This document shows, piece by piece, positions 1 to 7,656 of a DNA stretch of 18,635 nucleotides; position 1 is the first letter of the stretch, and each line of letters begins with the position of its first letter. The translations under genes and the position numbers were made by a program. The DNA comes from DASWVC01 sp036401335 (GTDB taxonomy: Bacteria > Verrucomicrobiota > Verrucomicrobiia > Chthoniobacterales > JAFAMB01): contig DASWVC010000085.1 in NCBI GenBank assembly GCA_036401335.1, positions 1 through 18,635 on the forward strand, in the 5' to 3' direction. Below the pieces are notes generated by a model. That model saw only the letters and a list, made by a program, of their open reading frames with translations. It was not told the DNA's origin and did not search any database.

Positions 1-969
1 GTCCTTCAGCCATTGACCCAGATGGGTGCCACGATTGTCGCGACGGAGCCCGCGGGCACTGCCCCGCTGCGCGTGCGCGGGGCAGAGTTGCACCCGATCC
101 GGTACGAGTTACCTGTCGCCAGTGCGCAGGTGAAAAGCGCCATTCTGCTTGCCGCCATGCGGACGCCGGGAAAGACGGTGGTGATTGAGCCGGCGGCGAC
201 CCGGGACCATACCGAGCGTATTCTCGAGTATTTTCTCGTACGATCCCAAAAAGAGCCAGCCGGTCAGGGCTATGCGATTTCGTTGTACGGCAATCAGGAA
301 ATCGAGTCGCGGGATTTCACGGTTCCCGGAGACATTTCAAGTGCTGCCTTTTGGCTGGTCGCGGCTGCGGCGCAGCCCAATTCCGATTTATTGGTCAGGG
401 ACGTGGGCTTGAACCGCACGCGCACCGGCATTCTTTCGGTGCTGCTACGCATGGGCGCGCACATTCGTGAGGTGGTCGAGCGTGAGGAGGAGGGTGAGGC
501 GCACGGCGAGATCCGGATTCAGGGCAGCCGCTTGCATGGCACCGTCGTCGGCGGCGCGGAAATCCCCAACCTGATTGACGAAATTCCCATTCTGGCGGTC
601 GCAGGGGCGTTGGCAGAAGGGCGTACGATCATCAAGAATGCCACGGAATTGCGCGTGAAAGAAACCGACCGCATCGCGGCGATCGTGGCCAATTTGAGTG
701 CAATGGGAGTTGACGTCGTCGAACGGGAAGATGGCATGGAAATCCAGGGGGGTGCACCCCTGCGGGCCGCTCGGCTGAAGAGTTTTGGCGATCACCGCAT
801 GGCGATGGCGTTCGCGGTGGCCGGCATGTTCGCGCGTGGCCGGACCATCATCGACGACGCGGACTGCGTGGCGACGTCCTACCCGGGGTTTGAAAACCAG
901 CTGCGAAATTTTATCTCGCCACAGGGCAACGAGCCCACACCAGTGATTAACCCAGCCGAGGTTCTCTGA
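1..969 (+). CDS. aroA: 3-phosphoshikimate 1-carboxyvinyltransferase (EPSP synthase), 5' truncated by the window edge
   Basis: Transfers the enolpyruvyl group of PEP to shikimate 3-phosphate in the chorismate (aromatic amino acid) pathway; cytosolic. The frame is open from base 1, so about 320 residues are visible and roughly the first 100-110 of a normal ~430-residue protein are missing. Family signatures seen: the SAQVKSAILLA segment (S-A-Q-x-K substrate-binding motif), a GDISSAAFWLVAAA stretch, LNRTRTGIL, the KETDRI motif and the FGDHRMAMAFAVAG segment near the C-terminus. It ends with TGA only 4 bases before the cmk start, so the two are probably co-transcribed and translationally linked. 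Identification is secure; the true start lies outside the window. Confidence 0.96.
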   Translation, partial: VLQPLTQMGATIVATEPAGTAPLRVRGAELHPIRYELPVASAQVKSAILLAAMRTPGKTVVIEPAATRDHTERILEYFLVRSQKEPAGQGYAISLYGNQEIESRDFTVPGDISSAAFWLVAAAAQPNSDLLVRDVGLNRTRTGILSVLLRMGAHIREVVEREEEGEAHGEIRIQGSRLHGTVVGGAEIPNLIDEIPILAVAGALAEGRTIIKNATELRVKETDRIAAIVANLSAMGVDVVEREDGMEIQGGAPLRAARLKSFGDHRMAMAFAVAGMFARGRTIIDDADCVATSYPGFENQLRNFISPQGNEPTPVINPAEVL

Positions 970-973
970 CGAT

Positions 974-1645
974 TTGCCCCCGAGCCGGTACAGTGTTGTC
1001 GCCATTGACGGCCCGGCTGCTTCGGGCAAGAGCAGCGTGTCTCGACGCCTCGCGGAAGAGCTTGGCTTCGCGTACGTCAACAGCGGGTCTTTGTACCGTG
1101 CCGTTGCCTGGCTTACCCACGAGCGTGCCGTCGCACCGGATGATGGCCCTTCCATTGAGCGTTTGCTGACCGACACCTTGTTTCGTTTCGAATTGCTCGA
1201 CCAAGTCGCTTGCATCGTCATTGACGGCGTGAATCCCGAGCCGTTCCTTCGGTCGACGGTGGTCAACCAGCTGGTGTCCAGGGTGTCGAGCCTTCGCGTG
1301 GTACGGGAATTCCTGCTTACCCCACTGCGCAGCTACGCGGACCGGGGCGACCTGATCATGGAAGGCCGTGACATCGGCACCACGGTGTTCCCAGATACTC
1401 CCTATAAATTCTTTATTGACGCTTCACCGGAGGTCCGTGCCCGGCGTCGCTTGGCGGAAGGGCAACGCGACGACCTGAGCTACCGGGACCGTCTGGACTC
1501 CTCGCGCGCGGCCTCCCCGCTGTATGCAGCGCCGGACTCGCGAGTGATCGACACTTCCAGCCTGAGCCTGGACGAGGTGGTTGCAACGGTCTTGCGCCAC
1601 CTTCGGGACCGCGGCGTTACCGCCAAATGTGGCGGATCAAAATGA
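974..1645 (+). CDS. cmk: (d)CMP kinase (cytidylate kinase)
   Basis: Phosphorylates CMP and dCMP with ATP; cytosolic nucleotide salvage and membrane-lipid precursor supply. It has 223 residues, the normal length. The P-loop GPAASGKSS lies near residues 13-21, followed by the NSGSLYRAVAW nucleoside-binding segment, EGRDIGTTVFPD, and the DASPEVRARRR lid-type segment. The start is TTG at 974. No ATG or GTG is available in frame between the upstream in-frame stop (944-946) and the P-loop, so TTG is effectively forced. A GAGG at 959-962 inside the end of aroA can serve as ribosome-binding site. Its TGA (1643-1645) overlaps the preferred plsC start ATG as ATGA. The aroA-cmk pairing is common in bacteria. 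Confidence 0.95.
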   Translation: MPPSRYSVVAIDGPAASGKSSVSRRLAEELGFAYVNSGSLYRAVAWLTHERAVAPDDGPSIERLLTDTLFRFELLDQVACIVIDGVNPEPFLRSTVVNQLVSRVSSLRVVREFLLTPLRSYADRGDLIMEGRDIGTTVFPDTPYKFFIDASPEVRARRRLAEGQRDDLSYRDRLDSSRAASPLYAAPDSRVIDTSSLSLDEVVATVLRHLRDRGVTAKCGGSK

Positions 1646-2265
1646 ACCCTTATTACCGGTTTGGCTACCAGACGTCTAAACTCGTTGCCACCCTCGCGTT
1701 CCACCACAAAGTTTATGGCAGGGAAAACCTGATTGAGGATGGCCCCGCCATCCTGGCCTCCAACCATCAGAGCTACCTTGACCCGCCCCTCATCGGAATA
1801 TCTTGCCGGAGCGACATTTACTACCTCGCGCGCGATACCTTGTTCGAGATTAAGGGCGTGGGGTGGTTCCTCTCCAAGCTTAACACTGTGCCGGTCGACC
1901 GGGATAGGGGTGACATCGGTGCGATCAAAAACGTCATCCGCCTGCTGCAAAGCGGGAAACGGGTCATCATCTTCCCGGAAGGCACCCGCTCCTTGAACGG
2001 GGAGTTGCAGGCTGCCCGCGCCGGGTTGGGCATGGTCATAGCAAAGACGCTGGCGCCGGTTGTCCCGATCAGGATTTTTGGTTCTTACGACGCCCTGCCT
2101 AAAAGCGGCGGCTTAAAATTCCGGCCAGTGACCGTCGTCGTCGGCAAACCGATCCGGTTCAGCCAGACAGACCTTGGTGAGGGAGGGCGCGGCGTCTACC
2201 AGCAGTTGAGCGAACGGGTCATGGCCGAGATTGGCCGCCTGGAGCTGCCGATGGAACGCCGTTAA
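1642..2265 (+). CDS. plsC: 1-acyl-sn-glycerol-3-phosphate acyltransferase (PlsC/LPLAT family)
   Basis: Acylates lysophosphatidic acid to phosphatidic acid at the inner membrane in phospholipid synthesis. Seen: the catalytic HX4D box in SNHQSYLDPP, a GVGWFLSKLNTVPVDRDRGD segment (second acyltransferase block) and the FPEGTRS substrate-binding block, all in the expected order. It has 207 residues, short but usual for this family. I chose ATG 1642 rather than the in-frame ATG at 1627. It overlaps the cmk stop as ATGA and has GGCGGA seven bases upstream, and it gives the MNPYYRFGYQ start typical of these short enzymes. It is third in the aroA-cmk-plsC run; acyl specificity cannot be read from the sequence. 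Confidence 0.92.
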   Translation: MNPYYRFGYQTSKLVATLAFHHKVYGRENLIEDGPAILASNHQSYLDPPLIGISCRSDIYYLARDTLFEIKGVGWFLSKLNTVPVDRDRGDIGAIKNVIRLLQSGKRVIIFPEGTRSLNGELQAARAGLGMVIAKTLAPVVPIRIFGSYDALPKSGGLKFRPVTVVVGKPIRFSQTDLGEGGRGVYQQLSERVMAEIGRLELPMERR

Positions 2266-2275
2266 AACCGAGCTC

Positions 2276-2314
2276 CGGTAAGGTCGGCGGTCCCTCGCCG
2301 ACCGGGGTATCGGA
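2276..2314 (+). repeat. Hairpin repeat copy A
   Basis: Perfect 8-bp stem GGTCGGCG (2282-2289) and CGCCGACC (2296-2303) around the loop GTCCCT. It is preceded by CCGGTA and followed by GGGGTAT. It sits in the 69-bp gap between the converging plsC and jag ends. It nearly matches copies B and C at 8304-8381. It may act as a bidirectional terminator or RNA 3' end stabiliser, but there is no T-tract. Confidence 0.8.
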
Positions 2315-2334
2315 GTGCGCCTGGTAGGGCCCGG

Positions 2335-2778
2335 TCACCCTTTGCGCCGTTGAATGGTGATGCGTTTCACGCGCGCATCGTCGTTCGGGCTGAAGCTCAT
2401 CACTTCCGGATCGTCCTTAAGAGTGTTATGAACAATCCGGCGGTCGTACGAATTCATTGGTTCGAGTTTTGCCGGGCGTCCGGAGATCCGAACTGTTTCG
2501 GCAATCTGCCGCACCTTGGCGCGCAAACGATCGTCCTTCATCGTTCGCCAGTGTGCCACGTCCAGCTGCACCTTCGGCGCGCTACGGTCCTGGGCCTGCA
2601 GGATGCGATTCAACAGGAATTGCAAATCCTCCAGGGTTTCGCCTTCACGCCCAATCAATCGCTCGCTCTCGGCCGTGAAGATCTGCAGCTGCAACCCATT
2701 TTCAGTCTCGGACTCCTGGATCTCTGTCACAAACCCCAGATGGCCCAGCATCGTATCCAGGATTTCTTTGGGTTCCAT
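2335..2778 (-). CDS. jag: KH and R3H domain RNA-binding protein (Jag/KhpB/SpoIIIJ-associated type)
   Basis: A small RNA-binding protein of the KhpB/Jag family, which binds RNA through KH and R3H domains and in several bacteria affects cell division and envelope genes. Its 147 residues split into a KH domain with the GxxG-type loop IGREGETLEDLQ at about 42-53 and a C-terminal R3H domain. The R3H domain has LEPMNSYDRRIVHNTL, with the R-x3-H signature at R113/H117, and the closing SPNDDARVKRITI strand. The N-terminal Jag-N domain found in many homologues is absent, so this is the short form. It lies 27 bases downstream of yidC on the same strand, the classic yidC-jag order. Assignment is firm; cellular role is inferred from the family. 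Confidence 0.92.
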   Translation of the reverse strand: MEPKEILDTMLGHLGFVTEIQESETENGLQLQIFTAESERLIGREGETLEDLQFLLNRILQAQDRSAPKVQLDVAHWRTMKDDRLRAKVRQIAETVRISGRPAKLEPMNSYDRRIVHNTLKDDPEVMSFSPNDDARVKRITIQRRKG

Positions 2779-2805
2779 ATGCAGGAGTGAGGGATTACCT
2801 TCTTT

Positions 2806-4551
2806 TTAGCGGTAACTCCTTTTTTTGGCAACCGCCGGCGTAGCCGAAACCTTGGCCAGGTGCGGTTCGGTCTGGTGCCGTGTCAGGTAAGTTTGAACCA
2901 CCGTGAACAGAGTGGAAACGGTCCAGTAAAGCGCGAGGGCAGAAGCGTAATTGTAGCAGAACGCCAGGAAGATCACGGGGGTGAAATACATGATGCGCTG
3001 GGTCGAAGGATCACCGGTTTTGGGTGTTACCCGCATTTGCCAGATCTGCGCGCCAACCATGACCAAAGGCAGGATGTTGACGGGAAGACCCATGAAGTGG
3101 CCGATGGTGTCTGGTTGGGAAAGGTCTTTTACCCACAGAAAACTGCTGTTACGCAACTCGATGGCCGTGCCCAGCATGGCGTAGAAACTGAAAAAGATGG
3201 GAATCTGCACCAGCATGGGCAGGCACCCGGCAGCCGGGTTAACGCCGTAATCCTTGTACAGCTTCATCATCTCCGTGTTCATCCGCTGCGGGTCATCCTT
3301 GTACTTGGCGCGCAGCTCGTTGATCAGCGGTGAGAGCTTCGACATTTTGCGCATGCTCTTCATGCTCGCGTTCTGCAACGGCCAGAGCAGCGACCGGATC
3401 AGGAGCGTCAGCAGGATGATGGCAACGGCGTAGCTTTTCACCCAGGCGTGAAGTTGGTTCAACGTGACCAACAGGGCTTTGCCGAGCGGCGGGATGTAAC
3501 CAAAATCGACGATGCTGGCTTCGTCATTGGGAAGTTTCGTCAAACGGCTGAATTCTTTCGGCCCGCCGTAGATCGTGAAATTAACGGTCTTACTCTCGCC
3601 TGGCTGCAGCGTAAATCCCGGCATGCCAAGGGCGCCTTCAATCAAGAACGGCCCGCGCTGCAGATCGGCGCCTGAAAGCGGGGACCGACGTGCCCAGACC
3701 TGCGTGCCCGCCTCATTCTGGGGCGCCAGAATGGTCGCGAAATACTGACTGGCCACACAGGTCCAAAGGATTTTGTCGGCCGATTCCAGGTAAACTTCCT
3801 TGGGCCCGCCGGTTTGGAAAAACAAAAAGGAGCTCGGTCCGAACCAGCTGACGGGAATAGAACGGTATTTGCCGTCCCGGTACCAATCAAACACGGTGCG
3901 CGTGGGCAGGTCCGTCTGGTGGATGGGTTGGGCGCTCCCCGTACTCACAAAGTACCCGGGGCTGGTGAAGGGCTGAGCGCTGCGATTTTCAAACGTCAGG
4001 CTTAAAGCGACCTGGTACGGGTCCCGCAGGCCGGCTTTATCGGCGACCGTGTAAGTCTTGGTAATGGCCAGGTTGCTCCCGAGTTGCTTCGTAAGCGTTA
4101 CCCGTCCGCCCGCGGCATCCTCACGAAGCTCGTAACCGTCGTCTCGCCAGCTGTTCGGGGTCGGGGTAAGTGCACCGATGGCCGGGACCGAAAGGCTGCT
4201 GAGCTGGACCGATTGATCGCCTTCCGCTTTGTGCTGGGCCAGCAAAATTTCGGTGAGGCCACCTTGGTTATTGGAAAAACGCAGCTCGGCGACCTGGCTC
4301 TTCAAGGTTGCGTCCTGGCTGGGCGCGGACGCCTGGGCTGATTCGGCCGGTACATTGGCGAAAGCGGCCGGCGCAGAAGGGTTTTGCGCGACCATCGACG
4401 TCGGCGTCGGCGCGGGCGTGGCTGCTACGATCCCGTGGGCCAGGTTGTAGGCACGAACTTTTGCGACTTCCTGCTGATTCCAATAAATGGAAGCGACCAA
4501 GCCGATGGCAGCAAGGGTGACAACAATCCAGGTAAGGCGGTCTCGAGGCAT
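2806..4551 (-). CDS. yidC: Membrane protein insertase YidC (Oxa1 family, Gram-negative type)
   Basis: Inserts and folds inner-membrane proteins, alone or with SecYEG. It has 581 residues. An N-terminal membrane anchor (about 7-24) is followed by an Ala/Pro-rich linker (40-80) and a large periplasmic P1 domain (about 85-335). The Oxa1-type insertase core follows: a membrane segment with the conserved groove arginine (R386 in LLIRSLLWPLQ), the charged C1 loop (about 397-435), YGVNPAAGCLPMLVQIPIFF, and two or three further membrane segments. The C-terminus is basic (VAKKRSYR). The long P1 domain indicates a diderm bacterium. It follows yidD by 20 bases and precedes jag by 27, one operon with rpmH and rnpA. 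Confidence 0.97.
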   Translation of the reverse strand: MPRDRLTWIVVTLAAIGLVASIYWNQQEVAKVRAYNLAHGIVAATPAPTPTSMVAQNPSAPAAFANVPAESAQASAPSQDATLKSQVAELRFSNNQGGLTEILLAQHKAEGDQSVQLSSLSVPAIGALTPTPNSWRDDGYELREDAAGGRVTLTKQLGSNLAITKTYTVADKAGLRDPYQVALSLTFENRSAQPFTSPGYFVSTGSAQPIHQTDLPTRTVFDWYRDGKYRSIPVSWFGPSSFLFFQTGGPKEVYLESADKILWTCVASQYFATILAPQNEAGTQVWARRSPLSGADLQRGPFLIEGALGMPGFTLQPGESKTVNFTIYGGPKEFSRLTKLPNDEASIVDFGYIPPLGKALLVTLNQLHAWVKSYAVAIILLTLLIRSLLWPLQNASMKSMRKMSKLSPLINELRAKYKDDPQRMNTEMMKLYKDYGVNPAAGCLPMLVQIPIFFSFYAMLGTAIELRNSSFLWVKDLSQPDTIGHFMGLPVNILPLVMVGAQIWQMRVTPKTGDPSTQRIMYFTPVIFLAFCYNYASALALYWTVSTLFTVVQTYLTRHQTEPHLAKVSATPAVAKKRSYR

Positions 4552-4571
4552 GGATAAAAAGGGTGAGAAGG

Positions 4572-4814
4572 CTAGAATGAATCAGGCGGCACCGGGTCGT
4601 AGCCGAAATGACCCCACGGATGGCAGCGGCAAATCCTTCGAAGGCCCAGCCAGGCACCGTGCCAACAACCGTGGACCTCGATGGCCTGCACAAAATACTC
4701 GGAACAGGTTGGCACAAACCGGCAACCGCTTCCCGGGCCGCCGGTGAGAAAGGCCAACATCGGCGATAAAGTCGCCTTGTAGGCACGCAATAGCAATCTC
4801 AGGAATGGCACCAT
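4572..4814 (-). CDS. yidD: Membrane protein insertion efficiency factor YidD
   Basis: A small inner-membrane-associated protein that helps YidC-dependent insertion. It has 80 residues from the ATG at 4814. The family signature is plain: GSGCRFVPTCSEYFVQAIE, then GLRRICRCHPWGHFGYDPVP with the conserved cysteines. A hydrophobic, basic N-terminus (MVPFLRLLLRAYKATLSP) matches the usual YidD beginning. A TTG at 4826 could add four residues; a GGGG stretch lies close before it, so the start is not certain. It lies between rnpA (22-base gap) and yidC (20-base gap), exactly where YidD is expected. Confidence 0.93.
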   Translation of the reverse strand: MVPFLRLLLRAYKATLSPMLAFLTGGPGSGCRFVPTCSEYFVQAIEVHGCWHGAWLGLRRICRCHPWGHFGYDPVPPDSF

Positions 4815-4836
4815 GGTGGTTGACAAACGCCCCGAT

Positions 4837-5211
4837 TCAGGTCGCGGTCAATACACAAGCCCGTTCTGCGAGCCGCATTACCTCGCGTTGAAGTTGCTCG
4901 TACGTCGCGGAAGCGGCGCTGACCCGCGCGATTATGACCATCCAGAGGCCGCGTGTGAAACGAAACTGGTTGAGCCGGAAAATTTCCCGTAAGCGCCGCC
5001 GAACCTGGTTGCGGGTCACGGCCGGTCCAACCCGCCGGCTGGTGATGATCCCGACCCGTACCTCCTGGCTCACCGACGAGGGGAGCACACCCAACACAAG
5101 GTGTTTTCCGGTAAACGATTTGCCTTCGGACTTTACCTGCCTGAACTCCGAGGCTCGCGTGAGACGGGCCGAGCGCGGAAACCCGTAACGTGCTCGGCCA
5201 GCGCGGGTCAT
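4837..5211 (-). CDS. rnpA: Ribonuclease P protein component
   Basis: Protein subunit of RNase P, which helps the catalytic RNA cut the 5' leader from pre-tRNAs. It has 124 residues and a high basic content. Seen: the N-terminal GFPRSARLTRASEFRQV, the central strand VRVGIITSRRVGPAV, and the diagnostic RNR motif region TRNQVRRRLREIFR (RNxxRRxxRE). It starts 9 bases after the rpmH stop, the near-universal rpmH-rnpA pairing. No clear Shine-Dalgarno precedes the ATG, so translation may be coupled to rpmH. Confidence 0.96.
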   Translation of the reverse strand: MTRAGRARYGFPRSARLTRASEFRQVKSEGKSFTGKHLVLGVLPSSVSQEVRVGIITSRRVGPAVTRNQVRRRLREIFRLNQFRFTRGLWMVIIARVSAASATYEQLQREVMRLAERACVLTAT

Positions 5212-5220
5212 GGGCCAGGG

Positions 5221-5394
5221 TTAGGCTTGCGTGTGCCGGGCGTAGGAAATCTCGGCGCCGCCCGGCAGGAGGCGTTTGCGCCCGCGTTGCCGGCGACGGG
5301 CCAGAATGGCCCGCCCTCCTTTGGTTTTCATGCGGGCACGAAAGCCGTGCTGACGCTTGCGGGTGCGCTTGGAAGGCTGGTAAGTACGTTTCAT
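5221..5394 (-). CDS. rpmH: 50S ribosomal protein L34
   Basis: Small basic protein of the large ribosomal subunit. It has 57 codons from ATG (5392-5394) to TAA (5221-5223). It translates as MKRTYQPSKRTRKRQHGFR followed by the ARMKTKGGRAILARRRQRGR segment, the L34 hallmark. The C-terminal ~12 residues (AEISYARHTQA) extend beyond the usual 44-46 residue L34, as in some lineages. It is the first gene of the rpmH-rnpA-yidD-yidC-jag operon. No good Shine-Dalgarno is visible; the promoter must lie in the gap shared with divergent tyrS. Confidence 0.97.
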   Translation of the reverse strand: MKRTYQPSKRTRKRQHGFRARMKTKGGRAILARRRQRGRKRLLPGGAEISYARHTQA

Positions 5395-5425
5395 GGCAGT
5401 CGTTTTCGGGTTTAAGAGAGTCGGG

Positions 5426-5454
5426 AAAGTTCATCAGCCGTGATCCCTTGTCAA
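5426..5454 (-). promoter_or_regulatory. Possible promoter for the rpmH operon
   Basis: On the minus strand a perfect TTGACA (5454-5449) lies about 55 bases upstream of rpmH. At a 17-base spacing the -10 would be AACTTT, a poor match to TATAAT, so only the -35 half is persuasive. Confidence 0.25.
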
Positions 5455-5604
5455 ACGGAGCGGCACGTCGCCGGCAGCCCGGCTCACCACGTAAAAAGGG
5501 CGTTGCGCCGCTTGGGGTCGAAAGGCGGACGGCTGCGGTTGACTGCGCCAGGCTCGGAGAACGCTTGAGCCCGGTTCCATTCTGGTCTTTGGTGTCGCCG
5601 CGAC

Positions 5605-6783
5605 ATGAGCGTCACCGGCACCCAGGAAACGATCCAGCAGCTTAAACTCGGCGGAGCTCAGATCATTAACGAAGCGGACCTCGAGCGCAAGCTGCAGGAG
5701 GACCGCCCGTTGCGCATAAAGCTCGGCGTGGACCCGACTTCGCCGGACCTCCACCTGGGGCATTCCATCGCGTTAAGCAAGCTTGCGCAATTTCAGCGCC
5801 TGGGCCACACGGCGGTGCTGGTCATCGGGGATTTCACGGCCATGGTTGGCGACCCGTCCGGGCGCTCCAGCACACGGCCCATCCTAACCAGGGAACAGGT
5901 GCTGGCCAACGCCGGGACCTACCAGGAACAAGCCTTCAAAATTCTGGGCCGCGAACGCACCGAAGTGGTGTTTAACGGTGAATGGTTCGCGAAGATGACG
6001 TTCATGGACATCATCCGGCTCAACAGCCGGGTGACTTTGCAACAGATGCTGCAGCGCGACGATTTTCGCACCCGGATCGACCACGGAGCTGCCGTCTTCC
6101 TCCACGAGCTTCAATACCCGGTCATGCAAGGCTGGGATTCGGTCATGGTCCGCGCCGATGTGGAGTTGGGCGCAACCGACCAGCTTTTCAATGTGATGGT
6201 CGGGAGGGATTTGCAAAAGGAAGAAGGTCAACCCCAACAGGTGGCTTGTTTGCTGCCCATTTTACAAGGTTTGGATGGCGTCCAGAAAATGAGCAAAAGC
6301 CTTAACAATTACGTTGGTGTGTCGGAACCGGCGGCAACAATGTTCGGCAAGCTCATGAGCGTTTCGGATGAACTCATGGAACGGTATTACCCGTTGCTCC
6401 TGCAGGAGCCCTGCCCGCCGATTCATCCGATGGAAGCGAAAAGGCAACTTGCCTACCGGGTGGTGGAACGGTTCCATAACGGGCCTGCCGCCGAGGCCGC
6501 ACTGGAGGAGTTCAACTTACGATTCGCTAAACGCGACCTCAACGCCGTTGTGCTGCCGGAAGTTGGCTTGGAAAAACTGGGTGGTGACCTCGTTTCCGTG
6601 GTGGTAACGGCCTATGCCGAAGGATTCGGCATCAACAAGTCGCGCGGCGAAGCGAGACGGTTGGTTGAACAAGGCAGTGTGCAGTGGCGCGGCGAAAAGA
6701 TCAACGATCCCCGTGCTCATCTGGATCTGGAAACGGGTGAAGTCCTTAAGTTGGACAAAAAACGGGCGGTGCGGGTGAAATAG
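5605..6783 (+). CDS. tyrS: Tyrosyl-tRNA synthetase
   Basis: Charges tRNA-Tyr with tyrosine; class I synthetase, cytosolic, probably a dimer. It has 392 residues, about normal for the HLGH-type (TyrZ-like) bacterial group. The HIGH-type signature is HLGH at 50-53 after GVDPTSPDL. FTAMVGDPSGRSS follows, then ELGATDQLFN in the tyrosine pocket region, KMSKS at 228-232, and a C-terminal S4-type RNA-binding domain (about 330-392, INKSRGEARRLVEQG). ATG 5605 gives a normal N-terminus. It is divergent from rpmH with a 210-base shared upstream region. I saw no T-box leader in that region. Confidence 0.96.
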   Translation: MSVTGTQETIQQLKLGGAQIINEADLERKLQEDRPLRIKLGVDPTSPDLHLGHSIALSKLAQFQRLGHTAVLVIGDFTAMVGDPSGRSSTRPILTREQVLANAGTYQEQAFKILGRERTEVVFNGEWFAKMTFMDIIRLNSRVTLQQMLQRDDFRTRIDHGAAVFLHELQYPVMQGWDSVMVRADVELGATDQLFNVMVGRDLQKEEGQPQQVACLLPILQGLDGVQKMSKSLNNYVGVSEPAATMFGKLMSVSDELMERYYPLLLQEPCPPIHPMEAKRQLAYRVVERFHNGPAAEAALEEFNLRFAKRDLNAVVLPEVGLEKLGGDLVSVVVTAYAEGFGINKSRGEARRLVEQGSVQWRGEKINDPRAHLDLETGEVLKLDKKRAVRVK

Positions 6784-6785
6784 TG

Positions 6786-6809
6786 CCTGGCGATCGTTTC
6801 CTGGCCAGG
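6786..6809. terminator. Hairpin between converging tyrS and the PHP gene
   Basis: CCTGGC (6786-6791) pairs with GCCAGG (6804-6809) across a 12-base loop in the 42-base gap between the two stop codons. It is placed to end transcripts from both sides, but no T-run follows on either strand. It is unrelated in sequence to the GTCCCT hairpin repeats. Confidence 0.35.
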
Positions 6810-6825
6810 GAGCGACAGGAAGCGG

Positions 6826-7551
6826 CTACTTAGTTAGAGGCGGTTTCGGCCGCAGCATCTCCTCCACCGACTTGCGTTTGCGGAGCCTCAGCCAATTATT
6901 CCAGGTCTTGCGAACGCTGTCCCGCACCGACAGGTAGTGCTGGCTCAGTTCATTCTCTTTCGGCAGCTGCGTGAGCACGCCGTGCACCGAAAGATCTTCC
7001 GTGTTGAGCAGCGTAAACGCAGTGCCCACGGCATCCGAGTGGTGGGCGTCGCTGGCCGCAGTCATCGCCACGTTGCGCCGGCGCGCGTAATCGTAGGCCC
7101 TTCGGTTGTAACGCTTCAAGGTTGTAGCGGCGTTGAACACTTCCAACGCGTCAATAGGCAACGTGTTAAGTACATTTTCCCGGATGCCGGCCCGAAACAT
7201 GTCGTATGGATGCGGCGGGATGGCCAATCCGCCGGCCTCGTGAATCCGGCTGCACACCTCCAGCGCGGGACGCCCTTTCAAATCGGGCAAGGTGGCCCCG
7301 ATGCACAACAAGTGACCCTCCGCGGTGGTCACCTCAACCCCCGGAATCACCAAAAAGCCTTCCACCGGCAGGCCATCCTCCCGGATGAGGCCACGGTCGA
7401 GCATGTATTTAACCGCATCACACGTGTTGTGATCGGTCATCGCAAACCCATCCAAACCTTTTCGTCGCGCTGCGTCGATGAGTTCCTCCGGACTGCTAAC
7501 TCCGTCGCCAGAGAAAAACGAATGGCAATGAAGGTCAATCCGTAATGCCAT
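6826..7551 (-). CDS. PHP-domain metal-dependent phosphoesterase
   Basis: A stand-alone PHP protein of the YciV/TrpH-like group, a metal-dependent phosphoesterase on nucleotides or oligonucleotides; the substrate here is unknown. It has 241 residues. PHP metal motifs are in order: DLHCHSFFSGDG near the N-terminus, TDHNT at about 40, the PGVEVTT glutamate, GHLL, PHPY, and the C-terminal SDAHH. Start: GTG at 7557 is possible, but ATG at 7551 two codons inside gives the usual MALRIDLHCHS. No good Shine-Dalgarno was seen for either. The C-terminus is basic (WLRLRKRKSVEEML). It is divergent from the DUF1802 gene and converges on tyrS. Family is sure; precise function is open. Confidence 0.88.
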   Translation of the reverse strand: MALRIDLHCHSFFSGDGVSSPEELIDAARRKGLDGFAMTDHNTCDAVKYMLDRGLIREDGLPVEGFLVIPGVEVTTAEGHLLCIGATLPDLKGRPALEVCSRIHEAGGLAIPPHPYDMFRAGIRENVLNTLPIDALEVFNAATTLKRYNRRAYDYARRRNVAMTAASDAHHSDAVGTAFTLLNTEDLSVHGVLTQLPKENELSQHYLSVRDSVRKTWNNWLRLRKRKSVEEMLRPKPPLTK

Positions 7552-7656
7552 GGGCACGCTTTAGTAAACCCGGAAATAGTGGCTGTAAACGGAGAAACCA
7601 AGCCGCTCGCGTGGGCCCACTTTCCTGGGCCGGTCCGGCGTGGTAAGGGTGGGGAA

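Noticed and set aside
445..1266. Large antisense open frame across aroA and cmk
   Set aside because: It is opposite two well-conserved genes and shows no recognisable domain.
5395..5604. Replication origin or T-box leader between rpmH and tyrS
   Set aside because: No DnaA-box cluster, no AT-rich unwinding region and no T-box consensus or terminator/antiterminator pair could be seen.
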